Shown here piece by piece: positions 8,648-18,406 of a stretch of 64,000 nt of DNA. The translations under genes and the position numbers were made by a program. The stretch lies in NCBI GenBank assembly GCA_964503045.1, contig CAZCZI010000031.1, positions 1 through 64,000 on the forward strand, given 5' to 3'. The notes under the pieces are model-generated. The model worked only from the letters and a program-made list of their open reading frames with translations. It was not told the DNA's origin and did not search any database. The first letter of the stretch is position 1. Every line of letters begins with the position of its first letter. Source of the stretch: CAYZJR01 sp964503045. GTDB lineage: Bacteria > Cyanobacteriota > Vampirovibrionia > Obscuribacterales > Obscuribacteraceae.

Positions 8648-11499
8648 ATGCATTGTGACCCAGAAATGGGAATTGGCGGGCTTATGTGGCCGAATCAAAA
8701 AGGCAAGAACTCAGAAGAGAATTCTTCGAAGGTCAAGGGGCGCCAAAGTGGCTCCGGCGGAAAAGCTAAGCAAACCCGCACGAAAATGAAAGCTGTGCAG
8801 GCACCGCAGCCTGAACAGCCACACGTTCCGGACGAGCGCACCGAACTTGAAGACCAAGTGTCTGGTGTCTGGAAAAATCGCATGATGCAGCCCCAGAAGA
8901 CCGGACCTCAACAAGATGATCCGCTTCTGCAAAGAATTCAATCCAAAGCTTCAAACGAGATTACCGAACGCCAGAAAATGGCTAATCTTCAAGAAGCGAT
9001 GATAAGAATGGTCGATCGCATGTTTGACTCGTTTCAAAACTCCGCGTACGAGTTCAATATGCGAACCGGTGGTTCTGATTTGGAGTTGAACTGGGTCAGA
9101 CCTTCGATTATGCGAGAGTCTTCGAATGCATGGCACCAAAAGGCTGCTCACATTGAAGTATTCACAGGTCGCATGTCGACTCGTTATTGGACGCTTGTCA
9201 TTCGCGGCACTTTTGATGGCGTTTTGGCGTACATCATTCCCGCCGACAAATTGATCAGCTTCGGATTGAACCCCTCGGAGTTTAAACCGTATTTCGATAT
9301 TAAGCCGGTATGTGAAGGCTTCGATATTATCTGGAAGATCGACGACAAAATAGTGTCGCAAGATCTCTTCCCGAGTATTTATCGATCTCTGATGGATGCA
9401 CTAATTGCATTTGCGCAAGATGAAGGAAGCATTTGCGAACAATTCGATCTAGCCGAAATCGGTATTTCCAGTCACGCCGAGAAACCGAAGTCAAAAGAAG
9501 AGGAAGAGTACGCCCGTAGATACCAAGCCGCTCTTCAAAAAGCGGAAGACAGAGCGTTTCTTTTCTCGGACAATCCAGAACCGGCCGCGGTGCCTGATGT
9601 AAATGCAAGCAGCGGCATTGGTTGGCAGGAAACGGGCGCCCCACCCAGTCCAACTGCATCTGGTGAAGGTGGCGAAGATGATGGTTGGCTGCCTATCGCA
9701 CCTGTCGGGGGCAACCAGGCCGAATGGAAAAACATGGGCAACGCCACTCGCACGAGAATGGAGTCGCAACAACAGCAACCATCAAATGATTCGCAATCGA
9801 GCGGACAGTACGCTCAAATGCGAATCGAACCATTCCAGTCATTGGCAGAGCGAGCCGAAAAGGAGACTTTGCAAACTGGACAAACCGGACAATATCAGAC
9901 GGGGCAATTCCAACAACAGCCACCCCAACAACATGACTCCCAACAGACAGGACAATATTCCATGCAATCTGGGCAGTCTGGGCAATATAACGCCCAGCCG
10001 CAGACTTCGCAACAATCCGGTCAGTATCCTGCACCATCGCNNNNNNNNNNNNNNNNNNNNNNNNNNNNNNNNNNNNNNNNNNNNNNNNNNNNNNNNNNNN
10101 NNNNNNNNNNNNNNNNNNNNNNNNNNNNNNNNNNNNNNNNAGCAATCAGGCCAATACGCGCAGCAGCCGCCGCAATCGCAGCAATCAGGCCAATACGCGC
10201 AGCAGCCGCCGCAATCGCAGCAATCAGGCCAATATGCGCAGCAGCCGCCGCAATCGCAGCAATCAGGCCAATNNNNNNNNNNNNNNNNNNNNNNNNNNNN
10301 NNNNNNNNNNNNNNNNNNNNNNNNNNNNNNNNNNNNNNNNNNNNNNNNNNNNNNNNNNNNNNNNNNNNNNNNATGCGCAGCCGCCGCAGCAATCGCAGCA
10401 ATCAGGCCAATATGCGCAGCCGCCGCAGCAATCGCAGCAATCAGGCCAATATGCGCAGCCGCCGCAACAATCCCAACAGTCAGGCACATATGCTGCACCA
10501 TCGATGCAGTCGGGACAATACACTTCACAGCAATCGGGAACTTACCCTTCACCATCTCTGGAGCCTTCGAAGACTCCGCCGGACAGCCAACAGTCAGGCA
10601 GTTATCCGGCGCCGCAGGTGCAACCACCGACACAACCGCCCGTCAGTTATCCGCCATCGAATGCACCTTCCGGCTATCCTCAACAAGCGATTCGCCAGTC
10701 GGGTCAATTCTCTACGCGGCAGGGTTTTCCATATGGGTCAGCTCCTTCCGGTCAAAGACCTCCATCGATTTCGGAAAATCGCTTGCAATCGCAGCAGGCA
10801 CCTCAATCGCCGCCGGCACCTCAATCGCCGACACCATATCAGCAAATTGCGCCGCGTAGTTCAAACAGCCGTATGCAAGCGCAGCAACAGCAATCGCAAA
10901 GAGCCGGCAATTCAAATAACAGGCTTCCATCACAAGGTCTCGCCGGGCGTGGCATTTATCAGCCGGCTGGATATCAGCATCCTTCTATGAGCAAGGCTGA
11001 TCAGCTCGAGTTATTGTCTCCGGCGGTTGAGTCACCAACCGTGGTACCAGAAGCTCAAAACAACTCTCTGGATTCAGGAACGCAAAAACCACCCATGGGA
11101 TTGTACGATCGCCTTGCAGACTCGATTGGTGCGAAGAGTTCGGAGTCGTGGCCTGCTCCACCGCCGCCGTCTCTAAGAAGCAGCATGTCGAAGATGCAGC
11201 CCGCAACAGGATCTCAGCAGCAACCTGGCCAACCGCCAGCGCAGGCGAACTCGAACCAGGCACCACAGCAGGTATCACAACCGGCTGGTGCACAAGAGTT
11301 CTTGAGTCTAACCGAAGCGTTGAAGGTTTTATTACCTGGTTTGGATGCAGAGTTGGAGTCGCTGGCTCGACAAGGTGGTGAAGCATTCTCCAAGCGTGAC
11401 TTCAAACTTGCAGACGATATTCTGAAGTGGTCGGGCCGACTGTCTCAGTTTAGAGAAGAAGCTGCCGACTTGCTTCACGAACTCAGCCCGGAAGAGTGA
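8648..11499 (+). CDS. Large protein with SGQYAQ-type repeats (two assembly gaps)
   Basis: Frame runs from ATG 8648 (alternatives 8666, 8684) to a stop at 11499. Both 100-N gaps break the frame only artificially: the QSGQYAQ reading continues in a different nominal frame on each side. Residues 1-100 are basic and polar. About 100-280 form a globular alpha/beta domain (LQEAMIRMVDRMFDSF to FDLAEIG) of unknown family. A long Gln/Ser/Tyr/Pro-rich region with 13-residue repeats follows, ending in a helical domain of about 65 residues (SLTEALKVLLPGLDAELE to the end). No signal peptide or membrane segment. It resembles the S1-like repeat gene in composition, suggesting a related role. Function unknown. 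Confidence 0.75.
10041..10140. other. Assembly gap (100 N)
   Basis: Placeholder gap inside the repeat region. The flanking sequences are not identical to each other, so real sequence is missing. Confidence 0.99.
10141..10272 (+). repeat. 39-bp coding tandem repeat
   Basis: Near-identical units repeat every 39 bp (10141, 10180, 10219) and encode the 13-residue unit QQSGQYAQQPPQS. The array runs into a gap, so copy number is unknown. Confidence 0.85.
10273..10372. other. Assembly gap (100 N)
   Basis: Second placeholder gap in the same gene. The unit changes across it from QQPPQS to QPPQQS, so the array was not simply collapsed here. Confidence 0.99.
10373..10490 (+). repeat. 39-bp coding tandem repeat, second variant
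   Basis: Three further 39-bp units encoding QSGQYAQPPQQSQ, diverging toward the 3' side where the periodicity fades. Confidence 0.8.
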
Positions 11500-11508
11500 T
11501 TGCAACAA

Positions 11509-13167
11509 CTATATCAGCATCATCAGACAGCACATGCTGTTATGCAGGCTGTGCGCAATTATTCCAGGCAAGATGCTGCGCGTCTTTTCATAGCCATATG
11601 CCGACAAAACTCCGATCGTTGCACGGGTAAGAATCGCAACCAGTCCAAAGTCCATGTGCGCCAGCGCAAACACAATGGAGGTTACCACCATTGCCGGTAT
11701 CACCGGCCAGCTTCTGCGCAACCAGGCATAAAACAGCCCTCTAAAGATTGCCTCTTCAAAAATGGGAGCCAAAATGCAGGCAGTAAGCATTGAAATGGAG
11801 ATCGCGACGGTGCTTTGAGTTCCAAAAATAATACCCTCAGTGCCTGCACTCGATCCCTCAGGAAATCCAATCATTACTGCCGCCAAGCACAAAGTCGATG
11901 TCGAAGCCCAGTCGAGAGCACCCAAACCTAAACCGATTCCTACCAAGCGTTTGGTCGAGAATGTAATTGTGCTCCAGCGCAGTTTGATCAATTGCAAGAA
12001 TTCATCGTTATAGAGATTCCCGACCAGAAGTTGACTCCACCCAAGAAATGGTGTGAAGAACAATGCGTAAACCATCGCCATCTCCCACGCGGCCTTGATG
12101 GGATGCGTGTAGGCAAGCACTGCATCTGAACGATTAATTACATCTGTATCACCCCAGTATGAGTGAAACAACGAGACCAATAAGGCACCGGTGGCGGTGC
12201 TCAAGATTAGGCACACAACCCATCTAAGAACATGTGCGCGAGAAGGAGCTTCCTTGAAGACTTCTTGCTGCTTGCGAAGTCGCTCATATCTTATTGCCGC
12301 TGCGGCGCTGACCGCAGCGAACAACGTGATGAGCAAGGTGAAAGCCAAGTCTCTGGCATCTCGAATTGCGTCTTTGCGCATTTCATCATGCAGCTTCGTT
12401 GCTTTGGCGCCTTCGCCTGCCATGGACCATAGCCGCGCTTTGAGCTTTTGCGCAAACACATTTTTGCAAGTGTTCGAGTTCAAAAACTGCACGTAATCGC
12501 TTGCGACTTTCTTGTCTATTGTCACTAATGAAGCGGCACCGAGAATGTCTCTAAACTGCTTTGCCAAACGAGAATTGTCTTGGTCTTCGCTCGTCTGCGC
12601 CAGACGAGTAAGCGATGCCATTTGTTGATCGGCTTTTCCGGTGAGTTCAAGCGAAACAGCACCCCATGCCAATCTCAGGTGCGGGCAATCCGGTTTGCGG
12701 CGGCACTCGACTTCGAGATCGTGAGCTGTCGCCGATAGAAGATTGTTTCTCAAAGCGCTCGGCTTTTGAGATGGTGCGTCATTTTTCGCCAGTCCATAAT
12801 CGCAAAAGTTGACGAGGTCGAGGCGCAATTCGTTGGTTCCATCAAGCTCCCACGGCGTCACGTAACCGCGGGTCGTGTTGGTGTTCTTGTCCACCAACTC
12901 CACTTTCCTGACGTGGCATTCCTTGAGTTCTCTGCCGAGCGCCTCCACGCATTCATCAAGCTTTTCAAAATTCTTGCTCTGCACAAACACCTTGAGCGTG
13001 ATGTCATGCATGTATCCGAAATCGCCATTGAGGTCTCTGCCTGTCGATGAGTCAAACAGTTTGATTGGCAACTTCGATCCTTGAAGAGGAAGGGCGTCGT
13101 TTTCGAAAAACTTGACCAAGCTCAGTCTGCGTTTGTCCATCTTTAGCCAGTTGGTTTCCTCAATCAC
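11509..13167 (-). CDS. CPBP-family intramembrane protease with large N-terminal extracytoplasmic region
   Basis: 552 residues from GTG 13167. The C-terminal 200 residues are a multi-pass membrane CPBP (CAAX-protease-like) domain with all three motifs: FEEAIFRG (EExxxR), ALAHMDF, and HSLHN. These residues form the glutamic active site in Rce1-type enzymes. The N-terminal 280 residues are soluble and Cys-containing, with a predicted membrane helix near 290. The same frame is open 33 codons further upstream and encodes a classic signal anchor (LVTWIIAAVLVWYTG), but only CTG at 13266 is available as a start there. Converges with the SGQYAQ protein, stops 9 bp apart. Substrate unknown. Confidence 0.85.
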   Translation of the reverse strand: MIEETNWLKMDKRRLSLVKFFENDALPLQGSKLPIKLFDSSTGRDLNGDFGYMHDITLKVFVQSKNFEKLDECVEALGRELKECHVRKVELVDKNTNTTRGYVTPWELDGTNELRLDLVNFCDYGLAKNDAPSQKPSALRNNLLSATAHDLEVECRRKPDCPHLRLAWGAVSLELTGKADQQMASLTRLAQTSEDQDNSRLAKQFRDILGAASLVTIDKKVASDYVQFLNSNTCKNVFAQKLKARLWSMAGEGAKATKLHDEMRKDAIRDARDLAFTLLITLFAAVSAAAAIRYERLRKQQEVFKEAPSRAHVLRWVVCLILSTATGALLVSLFHSYWGDTDVINRSDAVLAYTHPIKAAWEMAMVYALFFTPFLGWSQLLVGNLYNDEFLQLIKLRWSTITFSTKRLVGIGLGLGALDWASTSTLCLAAVMIGFPEGSSAGTEGIIFGTQSTVAISISMLTACILAPIFEEAIFRGLFYAWLRRSWPVIPAMVVTSIVFALAHMDFGLVAILTRATIGVLSAYGYEKTRSILPGIIAHSLHNSMCCLMMLI

Positions 13168-13411
13168 TGGCTTGGCTTGAGACAGTTTGCTCCAATCGGC
13201 ATAGGCGAGAGAGCCTGTATACCAGACTAGAACTGCGGCGATGATCCAAGTTACAAGTTTGAACAGAGGACCGAAACCTCAGGCACAACTAAAGCTATAG
13301 ACGTGGGCGATGTCATTTTTGCCGACAGTATCATCATAAAACAAGATGTCAAGTGATGCTCGTTGATCAGGCATTACTTAATGTTCGGTGTCTCGGCTCA
13401 GTTGGCTACGG

Positions 13412-14782
13412 CTAATTGTTAGGTTTTGCCGGTTTTGAGTCCAGAGTCAAGGGCTTGGGGTCCAGATTTATGCCGCCGGGCGTCGGTTTGCGAGGTGCAT
13501 TTTTGCTTGAATCTCCAGCGCTCTCGGTTGTAGGTGTATCTTCATCCAGAAGCTTGGCCAACTCCGACTTTATCCAGTTCATCGCGCTATCGCTGGAGCC
13601 AATAGCAAAGGAAATTCCAGAGACCAAAACCAGCAGCAATACGAGCGAGACTACCTGAACGATGGACTTTACCTTTATCTTCTTGCTTTTGCGCTTCTTC
13701 GGCGTAAACGCGGGCGGCGCCGTAGCAGCAGGCATACGGTTGCGACTCACAGTCTTGTGTTTCCCGGAAACGGGCTCCCGATTTTTCGGTTTGCTCAGCT
13801 CCTGAGTCGTCGGACGCATCGCTGCTTCAAGGTCGCGTCTTATATGAATGGTCGACTGATAGCGATTCTCTGGGTTTTTTTCGAGCGCCTTCATTACTAT
13901 CTCTTCCAGCCTTTGAGGAATGTTCAGGTCTGGACGAACCTGAGAAAACGGCGGTGGTTGCTCTGAGATTTGCTTGGTCATGGTATCGACATAATTGATA
14001 CCAAGGAATGGAACCTCTCCAGTCAACGCCTCATACATGACGATTCCCAGTGAGTAAACATCGGAGCGCGAATCGAGGTTGGAGCCCATGCACTGCTCGG
14101 GACTCATGTATACCGGGCTTCCCCAGACTTCTCCCATTCTCGTGAGGCGCTGCACTTCTTCTTTCAATTTGGCGATTCCGAAGTCGACAACCTTTACGTA
14201 GTCTTTCTGACCATCATGGTTTATGAGCATGATGTTGCCCGGTTTCAAATCGCGATGCACAAAGCCGTTCTTATGCGCGTGTCCGACTGCTCCGCAAACC
14301 TGCATGAAGATGTCTTTCATTCGCTCGGGTGATAGGTTTTTCTCTCGTTTGATCACGCGGTGCAAATCCACACCCGTGAGGTAGTCCATTACAAAATAAG
14401 GTTGTCCGCGCTTGGTTGTTTGATAATCGAATACTCGGACAATATGTGGGTGATCGAGCAGTCTGAGGACTTCAGCCTCTCTTTGAAAACGTTTCACGGT
14501 GAGCTCGTCGTTGAGCCCCTGCATGCGCAAAGTCTTGATTGCTACGATCTGACCGGTTTGCAAAACCTTCGCCTTGTAGACGACACTCATTCCGCCTTTA
14601 CCAAGCACGGACAAGACGTAGTACTTGTCTGCGAGTGTAGTGCCGACCAGAAGGTCTTTAGCGTTCTTTGGAATTTGGATGCGATAGCGAGGCAAACGCC
14701 CGGTAGACGCCATTTTTGTCGGCACCAACTCTAAAGAGCGGGCAATTCTATTTATCAGGTTGTCTTTGGACTTCGAGCTCAT
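13412..14782 (-). CDS. Membrane-anchored Ser/Thr protein kinase
   Basis: 456 residues. The kinase domain spans about 54-320: Gly loop GKGGMSVVY (61-69), AIK lysine 83, catalytic HRDLKPGN (176-183), DFG 200-202, and SPEQ of the activation segment. All catalytic residues are intact, unlike the pseudokinase at the left edge. A basic, Pro-rich juxtamembrane segment leads to one transmembrane helix (about 374-395). The remaining 60 residues are Pro/Lys-rich and probably outside; there are no PASTA repeats. This fits a Hanks-type kinase that reads an envelope signal. The gene is alone, with 111 bp separating it from the DUF445 gene upstream. Confidence 0.93.
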   Translation of the reverse strand: MSSKSKDNLINRIARSLELVPTKMASTGRLPRYRIQIPKNAKDLLVGTTLADKYYVLSVLGKGGMSVVYKAKVLQTGQIVAIKTLRMQGLNDELTVKRFQREAEVLRLLDHPHIVRVFDYQTTKRGQPYFVMDYLTGVDLHRVIKREKNLSPERMKDIFMQVCGAVGHAHKNGFVHRDLKPGNIMLINHDGQKDYVKVVDFGIAKLKEEVQRLTRMGEVWGSPVYMSPEQCMGSNLDSRSDVYSLGIVMYEALTGEVPFLGINYVDTMTKQISEQPPPFSQVRPDLNIPQRLEEIVMKALEKNPENRYQSTIHIRRDLEAAMRPTTQELSKPKNREPVSGKHKTVSRNRMPAATAPPAFTPKKRKSKKIKVKSIVQVVSLVLLLVLVSGISFAIGSSDSAMNWIKSELAKLLDEDTPTTESAGDSSKNAPRKPTPGGINLDPKPLTLDSKPAKPNN

Positions 14783-14893
14783 TACATAACTCGGCTATTT
14801 GAGAGCATCCACAAATATCCTCATACACCTTGCCCATAATTGCCACTCCGTAATCGAATGAAAACGCGGCGGCATGTCAAGTGTCGCGTGATC

Positions 14894-16177
14894 TTAGCCT
14901 TTTGGATAGGGGGCAAACAGGTTCACCAAGATTTGCAAAAGTCCGATTGCAGCGCCAATACCTGCTCCAAACCATTCGAGTGCTTTCAATTCTTGTTTGC
15001 AAACTCTCTTAACCAAAACCTCGAGTTGTTCTGAAGAGAACAAATCAATTTTGTGTGCGATAAGCGAATACATTCCCAACGCCGGTATGGCCACTTCCAA
15101 CATTTCGCCGAGTTCGCGTTTCAAATACGAGTGTGCGAATGCTGTTAGATCGCGTTTGGCTCTGACTAACCATTCAGACGGTATCGACTCCACGTTGAAT
15201 CTAATCACCGCGCTGCGCACCGTCGCCCTTGCTTCACCTTCGAGTTTGCGGCACGCGCTTATGAGTTCGTCTTTGTGACTAATCAAAAAGCTTTCCACGA
15301 AGCTGACAAGATTTTGTTTGAACTTTGCGATGCTCTGAAGCGGCATAGAACGCAGATCGAAGTTGGCGATTTGCACCGCGATTTGATCGCGAATGCCAAA
15401 ACGTTTCATCAAATCTCCGATGATTTTGTGTGCTTCATCCGGTTCTTTCTCGAGAAAGTTTCTCCACTCGTAGCAAACTCTTTTCACTCCGATGATTCGC
15501 GCCAGAATGCGATACGGACCACCAGCGTGCGCATTGATGGAGTCATCCAAGGCATTGATGTTTTGAGGGCTGAGAAGATTGATCAGATACGTGCGCACCT
15601 TTTCCGGAGTCAAAAAGGCTTCGATGATGCGCGCAGCAATTTCGTTTGCTTGATCGAGATTGATTCGCGCCGTCAATATCACTTGATCGAAAATCTTCTC
15701 TGTAATGTCTGCGATCTTGTGATCTTTGCCTTGTTCGAGCGAGTCGAGTGTAGAAGTGACAAGGTGTACAAGCAGTGTTGGACTGATTTCAGCGATATCG
15801 GAAGCGAGTCGGTGCAGTTTCGTCGTGTCGCGAAACTCCTTCAACACCGAATCGACAAACATGTCGATGCTTTTGTAGATGTTTGCTTCAGTTACCAGAG
15901 TTTCCGCTTGAGCTTTGATATCAGCAGGTGTAAGCAGAGTCTCGGTAATTGTTGAGGCAACGGCCTGAGCCAGCTTGCTTCTGCGCTTGGGAAAAATGCC
16001 CGGAGTAAGCGGCAGTTGATAACCGAGCATCGTGATTGGCTTGTAAGGATGAAACAGAAGCCAAATCGCGCACCACGTCGCCCCCCAGCCATGAACCGCA
16101 TATAGAACCGGCGGAACGACAATGAACCAGAAGGTTAAGGTCGGGTTGGAGGTTATTGCCGTCCAGTGAGACTCCAT
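14894..16177 (-). CDS. DUF445-family membrane protein
   Basis: 427 residues. An N-terminal membrane segment (FWFIVVPPVLYAVHGWGATWCAIWLL is the hydrophobic core, given here in outline) is followed by the DUF445 hallmark HPYKPI, LPLTPGIFPKRR and KLAQAVAS. The long middle is helical and amphipathic. A final hydrophobic hairpin (GAGIGAAIGLLQILVNLF) returns to the membrane. The function of the family is unknown; members are often near sporulation or envelope genes elsewhere. Start ATG 16177 matches the family start. Confidence 0.85.
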   Translation of the reverse strand: MESHWTAITSNPTLTFWFIVVPPVLYAVHGWGATWCAIWLLFHPYKPITMLGYQLPLTPGIFPKRRSKLAQAVASTITETLLTPADIKAQAETLVTEANIYKSIDMFVDSVLKEFRDTTKLHRLASDIAEISPTLLVHLVTSTLDSLEQGKDHKIADITEKIFDQVILTARINLDQANEIAARIIEAFLTPEKVRTYLINLLSPQNINALDDSINAHAGGPYRILARIIGVKRVCYEWRNFLEKEPDEAHKIIGDLMKRFGIRDQIAVQIANFDLRSMPLQSIAKFKQNLVSFVESFLISHKDELISACRKLEGEARATVRSAVIRFNVESIPSEWLVRAKRDLTAFAHSYLKRELGEMLEVAIPALGMYSLIAHKIDLFSSEQLEVLVKRVCKQELKALEWFGAGIGAAIGLLQILVNLFAPYPKG

Positions 16178-16272
16178 GTAATGACTTCTTTCAATCTATC
16201 TAAATTAAGACTGGATTTATTCTATCCCAACCATTGGATCGACGCGGGCATCAATCACCAGTTCCTCATATA

Positions 16273-17211
16273 ATGAGGGGCGTGCAATCATCCAAAATAC
16301 GCTCCAGGCCTGTATATCTGTCAGCAATGCTTTCTGTTCAAATGCTTGCGGCATCTGTTTTTTGCCATGGGCAAGCGTTTGCTGCCACGGTGGATGTTGA
16401 TACGCTCATTGAAAACGGGCGCCAGCTCATAAAACAGAAGTCATACCACCAAGCGGTGACGGTTTTGAAACAAGCAGTCGCCGCCAACGGTGAAAATCCG
16501 TCGTCGCACTTGGAGTTAGCTAGAGCGCTGGCCTTGGTCTCTGACGAAAACCAGGCTCTATTGGAATATCTGGGTGCTATCTCACTGGCGAACGGCAATA
16601 CTGACATTGTCGTGAAGGCTCGAACCGAGTTAGCCGAGATGTTCATACGGCAACACAACTGGGATGAAGCCGGCGGGCAGCTGAAGCAACTTGTGGAAAT
16701 GAGACCGCAAGATCTTGCAGTGCGCGGGAATTATGCAATTTGTTTGGAACAGTTGGGACTGCTGGATGCGGCAATAGAGCAGTTTAGAATCATCTGCCAG
16801 ACCGACTCAAAGAGTCAGGTCTGCCACTACAACTTGGCAGGAGCATTGCTAGCGAAGCGGGATTTCCAGCAGGCTGCAAAGGAATTTCAAACTGTATTGA
16901 GCCTGAATCCTAAGAGTTCGATGGCGTATACAGGTCTTTCCAGATGCTATCTGGAGATGAACGATGCCAAATCAGCCGCTACTCTTGCATCACGTGCTGT
17001 AGAGTTGTGGGGTGAGAATCATTGGGCGCATATCGCGCTGGGTGACGCTCTCGACAGATTAGGCCGCAAAGGCGATGCAATCGAATCATATCGTTGCGCA
17101 ATACAAATCAATCCGAAAGATCCTGCATGTCAGGCTGTTCTTTCCAATTTGCTTAAACAGAAAGTAGCTTCAACAGCACCATCATCAGCATCCATAAAAT
17201 TTACGAGGTGA
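16273..17211 (+). CDS. Secreted TPR-repeat protein
   Basis: Start chosen at ATG 16273 (MRGVQSSK); an upstream TTG at 16234 would place 13 charged residues before it. The N-terminus is a basic region plus hydrophobic core ending HGQAFAA, a likely signal peptide. The rest is tandem tetratricopeptide repeats with Ala/Gly spacing such as ALLAKRDFQQAAKEFQ and LGDALDRLGRKGDAIESY. TPRs bind protein partners. The stop overlaps the ribosome site of the next TPR gene, so the two are cotranscribed and probably function together in the periplasm. Confidence 0.85.
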   Translation: MRGVQSSKIRSRPVYLSAMLSVQMLAASVFCHGQAFAATVDVDTLIENGRQLIKQKSYHQAVTVLKQAVAANGENPSSHLELARALALVSDENQALLEYLGAISLANGNTDIVVKARTELAEMFIRQHNWDEAGGQLKQLVEMRPQDLAVRGNYAICLEQLGLLDAAIEQFRIICQTDSKSQVCHYNLAGALLAKRDFQQAAKEFQTVLSLNPKSSMAYTGLSRCYLEMNDAKSAATLASRAVELWGENHWAHIALGDALDRLGRKGDAIESYRCAIQINPKDPACQAVLSNLLKQKVASTAPSSASIKFTR

Positions 17212-17216
17212 AAAGA

Positions 17217-18074
17217 ATGGGCAACAGTCGGCAAAGAAATCACAGGCAACTGCTCACGGCACTATCTGCGGCAATTGCATGTCTGACACCATGCCTCTTG
17301 TCCTCCACGGCATTGGCGGAATCGCAAGGATCGTCTCAGGATGAGGAAGATATACAAAATGCCATCATTAGATATAAAAGTGCGATCGAAGCGAACCCAT
17401 CAAACCCAAAGACCAGAAAAAACTTAGGTCGTGCCTATTTGATGGCAGGAAATTTAGATGGTGCTCTTGAACAGTTTAAGCAAGCAATCAAACTTAACCC
17501 TGAAGATTCCGAAGCGCACATGGGTTTGGCGCGCACGCTGATCAGAAAGGGTGATACGCCGAAGGCGACTCAATCTTTGAGAGATGCGGTCAAACTCGAT
17601 CCCAATAACTCCGACTATCACTACAAACTCGGACAGATGTTGATGCGCAATCCTGATCCGGCCGATGCAATATCGGAGTTTCGTCAAACTATCAAACTGA
17701 CTCCCGATCATGCTGGTGCGCATAGAGATTTGGGTGCAGCGCTTGGAATGAAAGGCGATCTCGAGGGGCAAATCTTCGAAGAAAAGAAATCACTCGAGCT
17801 TTCACCGGACAACGCGCTTGCGCTCTACTACTTGGGAAACGCGTACGCTGCCTCAGGCAACGTCAAAGACGCTACGTCATCGCTTGTGAAGTGCATTGAC
17901 ATCGATCCGAAAAACGCTGATGCACACAGAATTCTGGCCGGTATTAAAGCAGCCGACGGTCAGTTTTCAGAAGCGCTCAAACTCGCAGAAACGGCAGTAG
18001 GGCTTGAGCCTGACAATAAGTCGCTCAAGACAACGTTACAAAAAATACGTGCTGCCGCCGACAAGGCTAAGTAG
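17217..18074 (+). CDS. Secreted TPR-repeat protein
   Basis: ATG 17217 is preferred over GTG 17208, because GAGGTG lies just upstream of the ATG and includes the stop of the preceding gene. Signal peptide: basic start (RQRNHRQ), hydrophobic core, then cleavage near ALAES. At least six TPR units follow with canonical positions (NLGRAYLMAGNLDGALEQF, YLGNAYAASGNVKDA). No enzymatic domain. It probably acts as a scaffold with its upstream neighbour. Confidence 0.85.
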   Translation: MGNSRQRNHRQLLTALSAAIACLTPCLLSSTALAESQGSSQDEEDIQNAIIRYKSAIEANPSNPKTRKNLGRAYLMAGNLDGALEQFKQAIKLNPEDSEAHMGLARTLIRKGDTPKATQSLRDAVKLDPNNSDYHYKLGQMLMRNPDPADAISEFRQTIKLTPDHAGAHRDLGAALGMKGDLEGQIFEEKKSLELSPDNALALYYLGNAYAASGNVKDATSSLVKCIDIDPKNADAHRILAGIKAADGQFSEALKLAETAVGLEPDNKSLKTTLQKIRAAADKAK

Positions 18075-18406
18075 ACCAAGTAAAAATCTGTTGCGATTTT
18101 CTTATCTTGTCAACTATCTGCAATTGGCGCAGGCTCTGAAATCCGGAAGTCAAGTATGTGTGGTGTATATACGCTATTTATGGGCGAGTTTATGTCCTTT
18201 GATAAGCTTAACGACATAAGCTATCTAGTAACTTGCAAATACTATCGATACGCTCTAACATTTCCCAACTAAGGACGCCATGACCGGTTTAGTGATACGC
18301 AGTGCCCCGCGTTAGCTGACGGCGAAAGTCCAGCGATACAAGTACCAGTTCCGTTGGTTGTGTAACACAACTTCACTGAGCTGACATCAAACGAGGTTCC
18401 ACTGTC
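18075..18406. other. 332-bp ftsZ leader region
   Basis: Non-coding on inspection. A possible promoter is TTGATA, 17 bp, TATCTA around 18200-18228 (moderate match). A 15-bp palindrome sits 36 bp upstream of ftsZ, and the heptamer AGCTGAC occurs twice (near 18314 and 18379). The long leader suggests regulated ftsZ expression. Confidence 0.4.
18357..18371. promoter_or_regulatory. 15-bp palindrome upstream of ftsZ, possible operator
   Basis: GTTGTGT-A-ACACAAC, a perfect inverted repeat with a single central base, ending 35 bp before the ftsZ start codon. It could be a repressor site or an RNA hairpin in the leader. The regulator is unknown. Confidence 0.4.

Noticed and set aside
10141..10490. 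CRISPR-like regularly spaced repeats
   Set aside because: The 39-bp period is contiguous with no unique spacers, and it encodes in-frame QQSGQYAQ; coding tandem repeat, not CRISPR.
9603..10859. Overlapping ORFs in several frames across 9.6-10.9 kb, including Ala-rich AAAAIAAIRPI readings
   Set aside because: They are other frames of the 39-bp repeats and the 100-N gaps; only the QSGQYAQ reading is consistent with the flanks.
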